This document shows positions 9,361 through 21,900 of a stretch of 64,000 nt of DNA, piece by piece. This DNA is from Anagrus nilaparvatae (lineage: Eukaryota > Arthropoda > Insecta > Hymenoptera > Mymaridae). Under the pieces are notes generated by a model. It was not told the DNA's origin and did no database searches. It saw only the letters and a program-made list of their open reading frames with translations. The DNA lies in the NCBI GenBank assembly GCA_022575985.1, contig JAKSXM010000302.1, positions 1 to 64,000 of the forward strand, written 5' to 3'. The translations under genes and the position numbers were made by a program. Position 1 is the first letter of the stretch. Each line of letters starts with the position of its first letter.

Positions 9361-10041
9361 ATGCCCTTCACGAAAACCATGCTGCTCCTCAGAGAGACCA
9401 CCGCCCTCCTCGATTGCCCTTCTGAGCCTTGCCCGGAGCAAGCTCTCCAAAACCTTACCAATGGTGCGTGTCGCATGTTCCCTTGGAGAACTTTGAATAT
9501 TTTCGATGACACCTGCTTCTCGCCACAGCCAGAGCCTCCCGATAATTGGGGCAGTTTACCTCTACAGGATAAAGCTCCGTGGAGCACTTAAACTTTCTGG
9601 TTTTACAGAGGAAGCACTCAGGCTTATCCTTGCTGCACTCTATCCTCTTATGGCCATCTTCACCACACTTTAAACACGCCTTACTTCTGTCTGGGCCTTT
9701 GCAGACATATTAGCTATGTCCATAACCCAGACACTTGTAGCAGCGCCTCACGTCTGCACGGAGGCGCACTCTACTCGATGTCCAGCCGATCTGGATTTTG
9801 CGCTTTTTGGCCAGGCGTAGAGCGTCGGCCTCAAGAAGGTCCACCACGGCCATCTGGCTTTTTGTGCTTTTGGTTTTGAAAATGGACACCTCGAATAGGT
9901 CTCCATTTTCGACACCTATGGCCTTGGCAAGAGCTGCCTGAATCTCCTGTTCTTTCGTGACCCCATCCAAATCTCAAATTTCGAGTTCTAGTGTCGGTAT
10001 CAAGTCACGAACATTCGACTCAGGGCCCGTGACTGACTTCA
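9361..10041 (-). mobile_element. R1-like fragment, copy 4 (short form, S1)
   Basis: Short form: the left junction is satellite ATTCTTT joined to ATGCCCTTCACG inside the RT. Compared with the long form, 36 bp of satellite and 143 bp of RT are missing, with an AT microhomology at the join. Only about 105 bp of RT remain. The S1 subgroup (copies 4, 7, 8, 9, 13, 17) shares a TAA in the first zinc knuckle (GHS followed by a stop where others read GHSQ), TTAAACTTTCTGG where others have TTATCCTTTCTGG, and GCGCTTTTTGG. Gag is open only from about 9970 to 9710. Confidence 0.9.
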
Positions 10042-10655
10042 AACTCTATTAAAATATTTATATAATTTTTCTTAAGCTCTATCACTTGGTGGGCCATATT
10101 AATTTGAGATTTTATATATTTTTATATTATTAGTAAACTTGGTTTATAAACAATTTCAACTAATTCTATTGGTTTTATGAAAATGGAACCAAATTTTTAA
10201 AATAATAATTTTAAAACTTAGTTAAACTATTTATGACATTTTTTCTTGCTTTAAGGCCTGGTAGACCGTTTTAATTTTAGATATTCTATATTTTAAATAT
10301 TGTTGCATTATTAGTAAACTAGGTTTATAAATAATTTTAACCAATTCATATTGTTATATGAAAGTGGAACCCTACTACTAAAATAGCAAACATTTTAAAA
10401 CTCTTTTAAACTATTTATATAATTTTTCTTAAGCTCTATCACTTTGTGGACCGTATTAATTTAAGATTTTCTCTATTTTAAATATTTTTATATTATTGGT
10501 AAACTTAGTTTATAAACAATTTCAACTTATTCTATTGGTTTTATGAAAATGGAACCAAATTTTTAAAATAATAATGTTAAAACTTAGTTAAACTATTTAA
10601 GATATTTTTTCTTGCTGTATAGCCTAGTAGACCGTATTAATCTTAGATATTCTTT
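10042..10655. repeat. Satellite segment between copies 4 and 5
   Basis: A tail, B (GGGCCATATTAA variant), A (AGGCCTGGTAGACC), B (TTTGTGGACCG) and the first 35 bp of A. From about 10190 onward it matches 34799 onward at an offset of exactly 24609 bp, as part of a duplicated block. Confidence 0.9.
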
Positions 10656-11336
10656 ATGCCCTTCACGAAAACCATGCTGCTCCTCAGAGAGACCACCGCC
10701 CTCCTCGATTGCCCTTCTGAGCCTTGCCCGGAGCAAGCTCTCCAAAACCTTACCAATGGTGCGTGTCGCATGTTCCCTTGGAGAACCTTGAACATTTTCG
10801 GTGACACCTGCTTCTCGCCACAGCCAGAGCCACCCGATAACTGGGGCAGTTTACCTCTCCAGGATAAAGCTCCGTGGAGCACTTATCCTTTCTGGTTTTA
10901 CAGAGGAAGCACTCAGGCTTATCCTTGCTGCACTCTATCCTCTTATGGCCATCTTCACCACACTTTAAACACGCCGTACTTCTGTCTGGGCCTTTGCAGA
11001 CATATTGGCTATGTCCATAACCCAGAAACTTGTAGCAGCGCCTCACGTCTGCACGGAGGCGCACTCAACTCGATGTCCAGCCAATCTGGATGTTGCCCTT
11101 TTTGGCCAGGCGTAGAGCGTCGGCCTCAAGAAGGTCCACCACGGCCATCTGGCTTTTTGTGGCTTTGGTTTTGAAAATGGACACCTCGAATAGGTCTCCA
11201 TTTTCGACACCTATGGCCTTGGCAAGAGCTGCCTGAATCTCCTGTTCTTTCGTGAACCCATCCAAATCTCAAATTTCGAGTTTTAGTGTCGGGATCAAGT
11301 CACGAACATTCGACTCAGGGCCCGTGACTGACTTCA
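10656..11336 (-). mobile_element. R1-like fragment, copy 5 (short junction, long-type body)
   Basis: Has the short-form left junction but carries the variants of long copies 6, 12, 15 and 16: TTTTCGGTGACACC, CCCAGAAACTTG, AATCTGGATGTTGCCC and TTATCCTTTCTGG. Gag has two stops, the shared upstream TGA and an AGA-to-TGA change at WTSS(R). The first knuckle reads CYKF, losing its second Cys. It is paired with copy 6 in a block that recurs as copies 11 and 12, sharing the rare GGCTTTTTGTGGC variant with copy 11. Confidence 0.9.
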
Positions 11337-11620
11337 AACTCTATTAAACTATTTATATAATTTTTCTTAAGCTCTATCACTTGGTGGGCCGTATTAATTT
11401 GAGATTTTATATATTTTTATATTATTAATAAACTTGGTTTATAAACAATTTCAACTAATTCTATTGGTTTTATGAAAATAAAACCAAATTTTTAAAAAAA
11501 TAATTTTAAAACTTAGTTAAACTATTTATGACATTTTTTCTTGCTGTATAGCCTAGTAGACCGTATTAATCTTAGATATTCTTTATTTTAAATATTGTTG
11601 GATTATTAATAAAATTGGTT
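11337..11620. repeat. Satellite linker: A tail, one B, A head
   Basis: A single B monomer (short form) with the 33-bp A tail and 71-bp A head that belong to the flanking composite monomers. It carries GAAAATAAAACC and AAAAAAATAATTTT, variants shared with the equivalent linker at 35946-36229. Confidence 0.92.
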
Positions 11621-12444
11621 CTGATCATGTCATCCCACCTGGCCGAGTTGAAAGCGTTTTTGACGTCCAGCGTTACTAGAAGGACGTCCTTACGAATTGC
11701 AGGCCGCTTTTCCCTCTCAGCCTCTACGGTATCCACGACATGCCGAATGGCATCTATCGTGGAATGCCCTTCACGAAAACCATGCTGCTCCTCAGAGAGA
11801 CCACCGCCCTCCTCGATTGCCCTTCTGAGCCTTGCCCGGAGCAAGCTCTCCAAAACCTTACCAATGGTGCGTGTCGCATGTTCCCTTGGAGAACCTTGAA
11901 CATTTTCGGTGACACCTGCTTCTCGCCACAGCCAGAGCCTCCCGATAACTGGGGCAGTTTACCTCTCCAGGATAAAGCTCCGTGGAGCACTTATCCTTTC
12001 TGGTTTTACAGAGGAAGCACTCAGGCTTATCCTTGCTGCACTCTATCCTCTTATGGCCATCTTCACCACACTTTAAACACGCCTTACTTCTGTCTGGGCC
12101 TTTGCAGACATATTGGCTATGTCCATAACCCAGAAACTTGTAGCAGCGCCTCACGTCTGCACGAAGGCGCACTCAACTTGATGTCCAGCCAATCTGGATG
12201 TTGCCCTTTTTGGCCAGGCGTAGAGCGTCGGCCTCAAGAAGGTCCACCACGGCCATCTGGCTTTTTGTGCCTTTGGTTTTGAAAATGGAAACCTCGAATA
12301 GGTTTCCATTTTCGACACCTATGGCCTTGGCAAGAGCTGCCTGAATCTCCTGTTCTTTCGTGACCCCATCCAAATCTCAAATTTCGAGTTTTAGTGTCGG
12401 GATCAAGTCACGAACATTCGACTCAGGGCCCGTGACTGACTTCA
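11621..12444 (-). mobile_element. R1-like fragment, copy 6 (long form)
   Basis: An 824-bp long-form copy with the canonical junctions. The RT part is open through QHGFREGHS and LDVKNAFNSARWDDMI and then reads into satellite. Gag carries the shared TGA and the WTSS-stop change, and its first knuckle has CYKF instead of CYKC. The 2027-bp tandem duplication of flanking satellite plus short copy begins immediately downstream, at 12445. Confidence 0.9.
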
Positions 12445-13790
12445 AACTCTATTAAACTATTTATATAATTATTCTTAAGCTCTATCACTTGGTGGGCCGT
12501 ATTAATTTGAGATTTTATATATTTTTATATTATTAGTAAACTTGGTTTATAAACAATTTCAACTAATTCTATTGGTTTTATGAAAATGGAACCAAATTTT
12601 TAAAATAATAATTTTAAAACTTAGTTAAACTATTTATGACATTTTTTCTTGCTGTATAGCCTAGTAGACCGTATTAATTTTAGATATTCTATATTTTAAA
12701 TATTGTTGCATTATTAGTAAACTAGTTTTATAAATAATTTTAACCAATTCATACTGTTATATGAAAGTGGAACCCTACTATTAAAATAGCAAACATTTTA
12801 AAACTCTCTTAAACTATTTATATAATTTTTCATAAGCTCTATCACTTTGTGGGCCGTATTAATTTAAGATTTTCTCTATTTTAAATATTTTTATAGTATT
12901 AGTAAACTTGGTTTATAAATAATTTCAACTTATTCTATTGGTTTTATGAAAATGGAACCAAATTTTTAAAATAATAATGTTAAAACTTAGTTAAACTATT
13001 TAAGATATTTTTTCTTGCTGTATAGCCTGGTAAACCGTTTTAATTTTAGATATTCTTTATTTTAAATATTTTTGCTTTATTAGTAAACTTGGTTTATAAA
13101 TAATTTTAACCTATTCATATTGTTATATGAAAGTGGAACCCTGCTACTAAAATAGCAAAAATTTTAAAACTCTCTTTAACTATTTATATAATTTTTATTA
13201 AGCTCTATCACTTGTTGGACCGTATTAATTTGAGATTTTCTCTATTTAATATATTATTATAATATTAGTAAACTTGGTTTATAAAGAATTTCAACTAATT
13301 CTATTGGTTTTATGAAAATGTAACCAAATTTTTAAAATAATAATTTTAAAACTTAGTTAATCTATTTATGACATTTTTTCTTGCTGTATAGCCTAGTAGA
13401 CCGTATTAATTTTAGATATTCTATATTTTAAATATTGTTGCATTATTAGTAAACTAGGTTTATAAATAATTTTAACCAATTCATACTGTTATATGAAAGT
13501 GGAACCCTACTATTAAAATAGCAAACATTTTAAAACTCTCTTAAACAATTTATATAATTTTTCATAAGCTCTATCACTTTGTGGGCCGTATTAATTTAAG
13601 ATTTTCTCTATTTTAAATATTTTTATAGTATTAGTAAACTTGGTTTATAAATAATTTCAACTTATTCTATTGGTTTTATGAAAATGGAACCAAATTTTTA
13701 AAATAATAATGATAAAACTTAGTTAAACTATTTAAGATATTTTTTCTTGCTGTATAGCCTAGTAGACCGTATTAATCTTAGATATTCTTT
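12445..13790. repeat. Satellite segment between copies 6 and 7
   Basis: A tail, then B-A-B-A-B-A-B and the first 35 bp of A, with no C monomer. It includes the A variant TTTTTGCTTTATTAG at about 13065. No coding potential. Confidence 0.9.
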
Positions 13791-14471
13791 ATGCCCTTCA
13801 CGAAAACCATGCTGCTCCTCAGAGAGACCACCGCCCTCCTCGATTGCCCTTCTGAGCCTTGCCCGGAGCAAGCTCTCCAAAACCTTAACAATGGTGCGTG
13901 TCGCATGTTCCCTTGGAGAACTTTGAACATTTTCGATGACACCTGCTTCTCGCCACAACCAGAGCCTCCCGATAATTGGGGCAGTTTACCTCTAAAGGAT
14001 AAAGCTCCGTGGAGCACTTAAACTTTCTGGTTTTACAGAGGAAGCACTCAGGCTTATCCTTGCTGCACTCTATCCTCTTATGGCCATCTTCACCACACTT
14101 TAAACACGCCTTACTTCTGTCTGGGCCTTTGCAGACATATTAGCTATGTCCATAACCCAGACACTTGTAGCAGCGCCTCACGTCTGCACGGAGGCGCACT
14201 CTACTCGATGTCCAGCCGATCTGGATTTTGCGCTTTTTGGCCAGGCGTAGAGCGTCGGCCTCAATAAGGTCCACCACGGCCATCTGGCTTTTTGTGCCTT
14301 TGGTTTTGAAAATGGACACCTCGAATAGGTCTCCATTTTCGACACCTATGGCCTTGGCAAGAGCTGCCTGTATCTCCTGTTCTTTCGTGACCCCATCCAA
14401 ATCTCAAATTTCGAGTTTTAGTGTCGGGATCAAGTCACGAACATTCGACTCAGGGCCCGTGACTGACTTCA
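13791..14471 (-). mobile_element. R1-like fragment, copy 7 (short form, S1)
   Basis: S1 short form with the TAA in the first zinc knuckle and an additional private set of changes (LIEADAL in Gag, TRTIVKVLES at the ORF2/RT join). The RT frame reads back through VIENVQSSPREHATRT, an out-of-frame translation of the ORF2 start region. Gag, ORF2 start and RT therefore lie in three different frames across this copy. Confidence 0.9.
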
Positions 14472-15817
14472 AACTCTATTAAACTATTTATATAATTATT
14501 CTTAAGCTCTATCACTTGGTGGGCCGTATTAATTTGAGATTTTATATATTTTTATATTATTAGTAAACTTGGTTTATAAACAATTTCAACTAATTCTATT
14601 GGTTTTATGAAAATGGAACCAAATTTTTAAAATAATAATTTTAAAACTTAGTTAAACTATTTATGACATTTTTTCTTGCTGTATAGCCTAGTAGACCGTA
14701 TTAATTTTAGATATTCTATATTTTAAATATTGTTGCATTATTAGTAAACTAGTTTTATAAATAATTTTAACCAATTCATACTGTTATATGAAAGTGGAAC
14801 CCTACTATTAAAATAGCAAACATTTTAAAACTCTCTTAAACTATTTATATAATTTTTCATAAGCTCTATCACTTTGTGGGCCGTATTAATTTAAGATTTT
14901 CTCTATTTTAAATATTTTTATAGTATTAGTAAACTTGGTTTATAAATAATTTCAACTTATTCTATTGGTTTTATGAAAATGGAACCAAATTTTTAAAATA
15001 ATAATGTTAAAACTTAGTTAAACTATTTAAGATATTTTTTCTTGCTGTATAGCCTGGTAAACCGTTTTAATTTTAGATATTCTTTATTTTAAATATTTTT
15101 GCTTTATTAGTAAACTTGGTTTATAAATAATTTTAACCTATTCATATTGTTATATGAAAGTGGAACCCTGCTACTAAAATAGCAAAAATTTTAAAACTCT
15201 CTTTAACTATTTATATAATTTTTATTAAGCTCTATCACTTGTTGGACCGTATTAATTTGAGATTTTCTCTATTTAATATATTATTATAATATTAGTAAAC
15301 TTGGTTTATAAAGAATTTCAACTAATTCTATTGGTTTTATGAAAATGTAACCAAATTTTTAAAATAATAATTTTAAAACTTAGTTAATCTATTTATGACA
15401 TTTTTTCTTGCTGTATAGCCTAGTAGACCGTATTAATTTTAGATATTCTATATTTTAAATATTGTTGCATTATTAGTAAACTAGGTTTATAAATAATTTT
15501 AACCAATTCATACTGTTATATGAAAGTGGAACCCTACTATTAAAATAGCAAACATTTTAAAACTCTCTTAAACAATTTATATAATTTTTCATAAGCTCTA
15601 TCACTTTGTGGGCCGTATTAATTTAAGATTTTCTCTATTTTAAATATTTTTATAGTATTAGTAAACTTGGTTTATAAATAATTTCAACTTATTCTATTGG
15701 TTTTATGAAAATGGAACCAAATTTTTAAAATAATAATGATAAAACTTAGTTAAACTATTTAAGATATTTTTTCTTGCTGTATAGCCTAGTAGACCGTATT
15801 AATCTTAGATATTCTTT
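14472..15817. repeat. Satellite segment between copies 7 and 8
   Basis: Same monomer order and private variants as 12445-13790. No coding potential. Confidence 0.9.
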
Positions 15818-16498
15818 ATGCCCTTCACGAAAACCATGCTGCTCCTCAGAGAGACCACCGCCCTCCTCGATTGCCCTTCTGAGCCTTGCCCGGAGCAAGC
15901 TCTCCAAAACCTTAACAATGGTGCGTGTCGCATGTTCCCTTGGAGAACTTTGAACATTTTCGATGACACCTGCTTCTCGCCACAACCAGAGCCTCCCGAT
16001 AATTGGGGCAGTTTACCTCTAAAGGATAAAGCTCCGTGGAGCACTTAAACTTTCTGGTTTTACAGAGGAAGCACTCAGGCTTATCCTTGCTGCACTCTAT
16101 CCTCTTATGGCCATCTTCACCACACTTTAAACACGCCTTACTTCTGTCTGGGCCTTTGCAGACATATTAGCTATGTCCATAACCCAGACACTTGTAGCAG
16201 CGCCTCACGTCTGCACGGAGGCGCACTCTACTCGATGTCCAGCCGATCTGGATTTTGCGCTTTTTGGCCAGGCGTAGAGCGTCGGCCTCAATAAGGTCCA
16301 CCACGGCCATCTGGCTTTTTGTGCCTTTGGTTTTGAAAATGGACACCTCGAATAGGTCTCCATTTTCGACACCTATGGCCTTGGCAAGAGCTGCCTGTAT
16401 CTCCTGTTCTTTCGTGACCCCATCCAAATCTCAAATTTCGAGTTTTAGTGTCGGTATCAAGTCACGAACATTCGACTCAGGGCCCGTGACTGACTTCA
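15818..16498 (-). mobile_element. R1-like fragment, copy 8 (short form, S1)
   Basis: Near-identical duplicate of copy 7, including the knuckle TAA, LIEADAL and TRTIVKVLES. It carries GTCGGTATC near 16450, as in most S1 copies, where copy 7 has GTCGGGATC. Confidence 0.9.
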
Positions 16499-16755
16499 AA
16501 CTCTATTAAACTATTTATATAATTTTTCTTAAGCTCTATCACTTTGTGGACCGTATTAATTTAAGATTTTCTCTATTTTAAATATTTTTATATTATTGGT
16601 AAACTTGGTTTATAAACAATTTCAACTTATTCTATTGGTTTTATGAAAATGGAACCAAATTTTTAAAATAATAATGTTAAAACTTAGTTAAACTATTTAA
16701 GATATTTTTTCTTGCTGTATAGCCTAGTAGACCGTATTAATCTTAGATATTCTTT
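16499..16755. repeat. Satellite linker between copies 8 and 9
   Basis: A tail (33 bp), one 189-bp B (TTTGTGGACCG variant) and A head (35 bp). The start-to-start spacing of copies 8 and 9 (938 bp) equals one 749-bp composite A monomer plus one 189-bp B, so the composite acts as a monomer in an A-B dimer. Confidence 0.92.
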
Positions 16756-17436
16756 ATGCCCTTCACGAAAACCATGCTGCTCCTCAGAGAGACCACCGCC
16801 CTCCTCGATTGCCCTTCTGAGCCTTGCCCGGAGCAAGCTCTCCAAAACCTTACCAATGGTGCGTGTCGCATGTTCCCTTGGAAAACCTTGAACATTTTCG
16901 ATGACACCTGCTTCTCGCCACAGCCAGAGCCTCCCGATAATTGGGGCAGTTTACCGCTACAGGATAAAGCTCCGTGGAGCACTTAAACTTTCTGGTTTTA
17001 CAGAGGAAGCACTCAGGCTTATCCTTGCTGCACTCTATCCTCTTATGGCCATCTTCACCACACTTTAAACACGCCTTACTTCTGTCTGGGCCTTTGCAGA
17101 CATATTAGCTATGTCCATAACCCAGACACTTGTAGCAGCGCCTCACGTCTGCACGGAGGCGCACTCTACTCGATGTCCAGCCGATCTGGATTTTGCGCTT
17201 TTTGGCCAGGCGTAGAGCGTCGGCCTCAAGAAGGTTCACCACGGCCATCTGGCTTTTTGTGCCTTTGGTTTTGAAAATGGACACCTCGAATAGGTCTCCA
17301 TTTTCGACACCTATGGCCTTGGCAAGAGCTGCCTGAATCTCCTGTTCTTTCGTGTCTCCATCCAAATCTCAAATTTCGAGTTTTAGTGTCGGTATCAAGT
17401 CACGAACATTCGACTCAGGGCCCGTGACTGACTTCA
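16756..17436 (-). mobile_element. R1-like fragment, copy 9 (short form, S1)
   Basis: S1 short form with the first-knuckle TAA. Private changes are GTGTCTCCATCC (Gag reads MDGDTKEQ), TTGGAAAACC in the ORF2 start region and AAGGTTCACC. Only about 105 bp of RT remain. Confidence 0.9.
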
Positions 17437-18086
17437 AAATCTATTAAACTATTTATATAATTTTTCTTAATCTCTATCACTTGGTGGGCCATATTAATTT
17501 GAGATTTTATATATTTTTATATTATTAGTAAACTTGGTTTATAAACAATTTCAACTAATTCTATTGGTTTTATGAAAATGGAACCAAATTTTTAAAATAA
17601 TAATTTTAAAACTTAGTTAAACTATTTATGACATTTTTTCTTGCTTTAAGGCCTGGTAGACCGTTTTAATTTTAGATATTCTATATTTTAAATATTGTTG
17701 CATTATTAGTAAACTAGGTTTATAAATAATTTTAACCAATTCATATTGTTATATGAAAGTGGAACCCTACTACTAAAATAGCAAACATTTTAAAACTCTT
17801 TTAAACTATTTATATAATTTTTCTTAAGCTCTATCACTTTGTGGACCGTATTAATTTAAGATTTTCTCTATTTTAAATATTTTTATATTATTGGTAAACT
17901 TGGTTTATAAACAATTTCAACTTATTCTATTGGTTTTATGAAAATGGAACCAAATTTTTAAAATAATAATGTTAAAACTTAGTTAAACTATTTATGACAT
18001 TTTTTCTTGCTGTATAGCCTAGTAGACCGTATTAATCTTAGATATTCTTTATTTTAAATATTTTTGGATTATTAATAAAATTGGTT
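17437..18086. repeat. Satellite segment between copies 9 and 10
   Basis: A tail, B, A (AGGCCTGGTAGACC), B (TTTGTGGACCG) and 71 bp of A. It matches 7437-8086 in order and length (650 bp). No coding potential. Confidence 0.9.
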
Positions 18087-18910
18087 CTGATCATGTCATC
18101 CCACCTGGCCGAGTTGAAAGCGTTTTTGACGTCCAGCGTTACTAGAAGGACGTCCTTGCGAATTGCAGGCCGCTTTTCCCTCTCAGCCTCTACGGTATCC
18201 ACAACATGCCGAATGGCGTCTATCGTGGAATGCCCTTCACGAAAACCATGCTGCTCCTCAGAGAGACCACCGCCCTCCTCGATTGCCCTTCTGAGCCTTG
18301 CCCGGAGCAAGCTCTCCAAAACCTTACCAATGGTGCGTGTCGCATGTTCCCTTGGAGAACCTTGAACATTTTCGATGACACCTGCTTCTCGCCACAGCCA
18401 GAGCCTCCCGATAACTGGGGCAGTTTACCTCTCCAGGATAAAGCTCCGTGGAGCACTTATCCTTTCTGGTTTTACAGAGGAAGCACTCAGGCTTATCCTT
18501 GCTGCACTCTATCCTCTTATGGCCATCTTCACCACACTTTAAACACGCCTTACTTCTGTCTGGGCCTTTGCAGACATATTGGCTATGTCCATAATCCAGA
18601 CACTTGTAGCAGCGCCTCACGTCTGCACGGAGGCGCACTCTACTCGATGTCCAGCCGATCTGGATTTTGTCTTATTTGGCCAGGCGTAGAGCGTCGGCCT
18701 CAAGAAGGTCCACCACGGCCATCTGGCTTTTTGTGCCTTTGGTTTTGAAAATGGACACGTCGAATAGGTCTCCATTTCCGACACCTATGGCCTTGGCAAG
18801 AGCTGCCTGAATCTCCTGTTCTTTCCTGACCCCATCCAAATCTCAAATTTCGAGTTTTAGTGTCGGGATCAAGTCACGAACATTCGACTCAGGGCCCGTG
18901 ACTGACTTCA
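18087..18910 (-). mobile_element. R1-like fragment, copy 10 (long form)
   Basis: Long-form copy with the older-looking variants also seen in copy 1 (TTTTCGATGACACC, CCGATCTGGATTTTG). Gag has the shared TGA and a private TAA (AAG to TAA in the LAKKGK segment). Both zinc knuckles keep their ligands (CYKCLDYGHSQYVC, CLKCGEDGHKRIEC). The RT reads QHGFREGHS and LDVKNAFNSARWDDMI and then satellite. It is the last retro copy before 16 kb without any. Confidence 0.9.
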
Positions 18911-21900
18911 AACTCTATTAAACTATTTATATAATTTTTCTTAAGCTCTATCACTTGGTGGGCCGTATTAATTTGAGATTTTATATATTTTTATATTATT
19001 AGTAAACTTGGTTTATAAACAATTTCAACTAATTCTATTGGTTTTATGAAAATGGAACCAAATTTTTAAAATAATTATTTTAAAACTTAGTTAGACTATT
19101 TATGACATTTTTTCTTGCTGTATAGCCTGGTAAACCGTTTTAATTATAGATATTCTTTATTTTAAATATTGTTGCATTATTAGTAAACTTGGTTTATAAA
19201 TAATTTTAACCAATTCATATTGTTATATAAAAGTGGAACCCTGCTACTAAAATAGCAAAAATTTTAAAACTCTCTTTAACTATTTATATAATTTTTATTA
19301 AGCTCTATCACTTGTTGGACCGTATTAATTTGTGATTTTCTCTATTTAAAATATTATTATATTATTAGTAAACTTGGTTTATAAAGAATTTCCACTAATT
19401 CTATTGGTTTTATGAAAATGGAACCAAATTTTTAAAATAATAATTTTAAAACTTAGTTAAACTATTTATGACATTTTTTCTTGCTGTATAGCCTAGTAGA
19501 CCGTATTAATTTTAGATATTCTATATTTTAAATATTGTTGCATTATTAGTAAACTAGGTTTATAAATAATTTTAACCAATTCATATTGTTATATGAAAGT
19601 GGAACCCTGCTACTAAAATAGCAAAAATTTTAAAACTCTCTTTAACTATTTATATAATTTTTATTAAGCTCTATCACTTTGTGCGCCGAATTAATTTGAG
19701 ATTTTCTCTATTTAAAATATTTTTATATTTTTTGTAAACTTGGTTTATAAACAATTTCAACTAATTCTATTGGTTTTATGAAAATGGAACCAAATTTTTA
19801 AAATAATAATCTTAAAACTTAGTTAAACTATTTATGACATTTGTTCTTGCTGTATAGCCTAGTAGACCGTATTAGTTTTAGATATTCTTTATTTTAAATA
19901 TTATTTCATAATTAGTAAACTTGTTTTATAAATAATTTTAACCAATTCATATTGTTATATAAAAGTGGAACCCTGCTACTAAAATAGCAAAAATTTTAAA
20001 ACTCTCTTTAACTATTTATATAATTTTTATTAAGCTCTATCACTTGTTGGACCGTATTAATTTGTGATTTTCTCTATTTAAAATATTATTATATTATTAG
20101 TAAACTTGGTTTATAAAGAATTTCCACTAATTCTATTGGTTTTATGAAAATGGAACCAAATTTTTAAAATAATAATTTTAAAACTTAGTTAAACTATTTA
20201 TGACATTTTTTCTTGCTGTATAGCCTAGTAGACCGTATTAATTTTAGATATTCTATATTTTAAATATTGTTGCATTATTAGTAAACTAGGTTTATAATAA
20301 ATTTTAACCAATTCATATTGTTATATGAAAGTGGAACCCTACTATTAAAATAGCAAACATTTTAAAACTCTCTTAAACTATTTATATAATTTTTCTTAAG
20401 CTCTATCACTTTGTGGGCCGTATTCATTTAAGATTTTCTCTATTTTAAATATTTACATTTTTTGACATTTTTTCTTGCTGTATAGCCGAGTAGACCGTAT
20501 TAATTTTAGATATTCTATATTTTAAATATTGTTGCATTATTAGTAAACTAGGTTTATAAATAATTTTAACCAATTCATTTTGTTATATAAAAGTGGAACC
20601 CTGCTACTAAAATAGCAAAAATTTTAAAACTCTCTTTAACTATTTATATAATTTTTATTAAGCTCTATCACTTGTTGGACCGTATTAATTTGTGATTTTC
20701 TCTAATTAAAATATTATTATATTATTAGTAAACTTGGTTTATAAAGAATTTCCACTAATTCTATTGGTTTTATGAAAATGGAACCAAATTTTTAAAATAA
20801 TAATCTTAAAACTTAGTTAAACTATTTATGACATTTGTTCTTGCTGTATAGCCTAGTAGACCGTATTAATTTTAGATATTCTTTATTTTAAATATTATTT
20901 CATAATTAGTAAACTTGGTTTATAAATAATTTTAACCAATTCAAATGGTTTTATGAAAGTGGAATCTTACTACTAAAATAGCAAAAATATTAAAACTCTA
21001 TTAAACTATTTATATAATTTTTATTAAGCTCTATCACTTTGTGCGCCGAATTAATTTGAGATTTTCTCTATTTAAAATATTTTTATATTTTTTGTAAACT
21101 TGGTTTATAAACAATTTCAACTAATTCTATTGGTTTTATGAAAATGGAACCAAATTTTTAAAATAATAATCTTAAAACTTAGTTAAACTATTTATGACAT
21201 TTGTTCTTGCTGTATAGCCTAGTAGACCGTATTAATTTTAGATATTCTTTATTTTAAATATTATTTCATAATTAGTAAACTTGGTTTATAAATAATTTTA
21301 ACCAATTCATATTGTTATATAAAAGTGGAACCCTGCTACTAAAATAGCAAAAATTTTAAAACTCTCTTTAACTATTTATATAATTTTTATTAAGCTCTAT
21401 CACTTGTTGGACCGTATTAATTTGTGATTTTCTCTATTTAAAATATTATTATATTATTAGTAAACTTGGTTTATAAAGAATTTCCACTAATTCTATTGGT
21501 TTTATGAAAATGGAACCAAATTTTTAAAATAATAATTTTAAAACTTAGTTAAACTATTTATGACATTTTTTCTTGCTGTAAAGCCTGGTAAACCATTTTA
21601 ATTTTAGATATTCTTTATTTTAAGTATTGTTGCATTATTAATAAACTTCGTTTATAAATAATTTTAACCAATTCAAATGGTTTTATGAAAGTGGAATCTT
21701 ACTACTGAAATAGCAAAAATTTTAAAACTCTATTAAACTATTTATATAATTTTTAATAAGCTCTATCACTTGGTGGGCCGTATTAATTTGAGATTTTCTC
21801 TATTTAAAATAATTTTATATTATTTGTAAACTTGGTTTATAAACAATTTCAACTAATTCTATTGGTTTTATGAAAATGGAACAAAATTTTTAAAAAAATA

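Larger units (their letters stand above)
12445..14471. repeat. 2027-bp unit, first copy of a near-identical tandem duplication
   Basis: 1346 bp of satellite plus short copy 7. The next 2027 bp (14472-16498) repeat it almost perfectly. Shared private variants include AATTATTCTTAAGC, GAAAATGTAACC, TAAACAATTTATATAA, AATGATAAAACTTAG and, inside the retro part, CTAAAGGATAAAGC and CAATAAGGTCC. One difference seen by eye is GTCGGGATC here against GTCGGTATC in the second copy. Confidence 0.92.
14472..16498. repeat. 2027-bp unit, second copy of the tandem duplication
   Basis: Repeats 12445-14471 at an offset of exactly 2027 bp: 1346 bp of satellite and then short copy 8. The near-identity across satellite and retro parts suggests a very recent unequal exchange, or less likely an assembly artefact. 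Confidence 0.92.
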
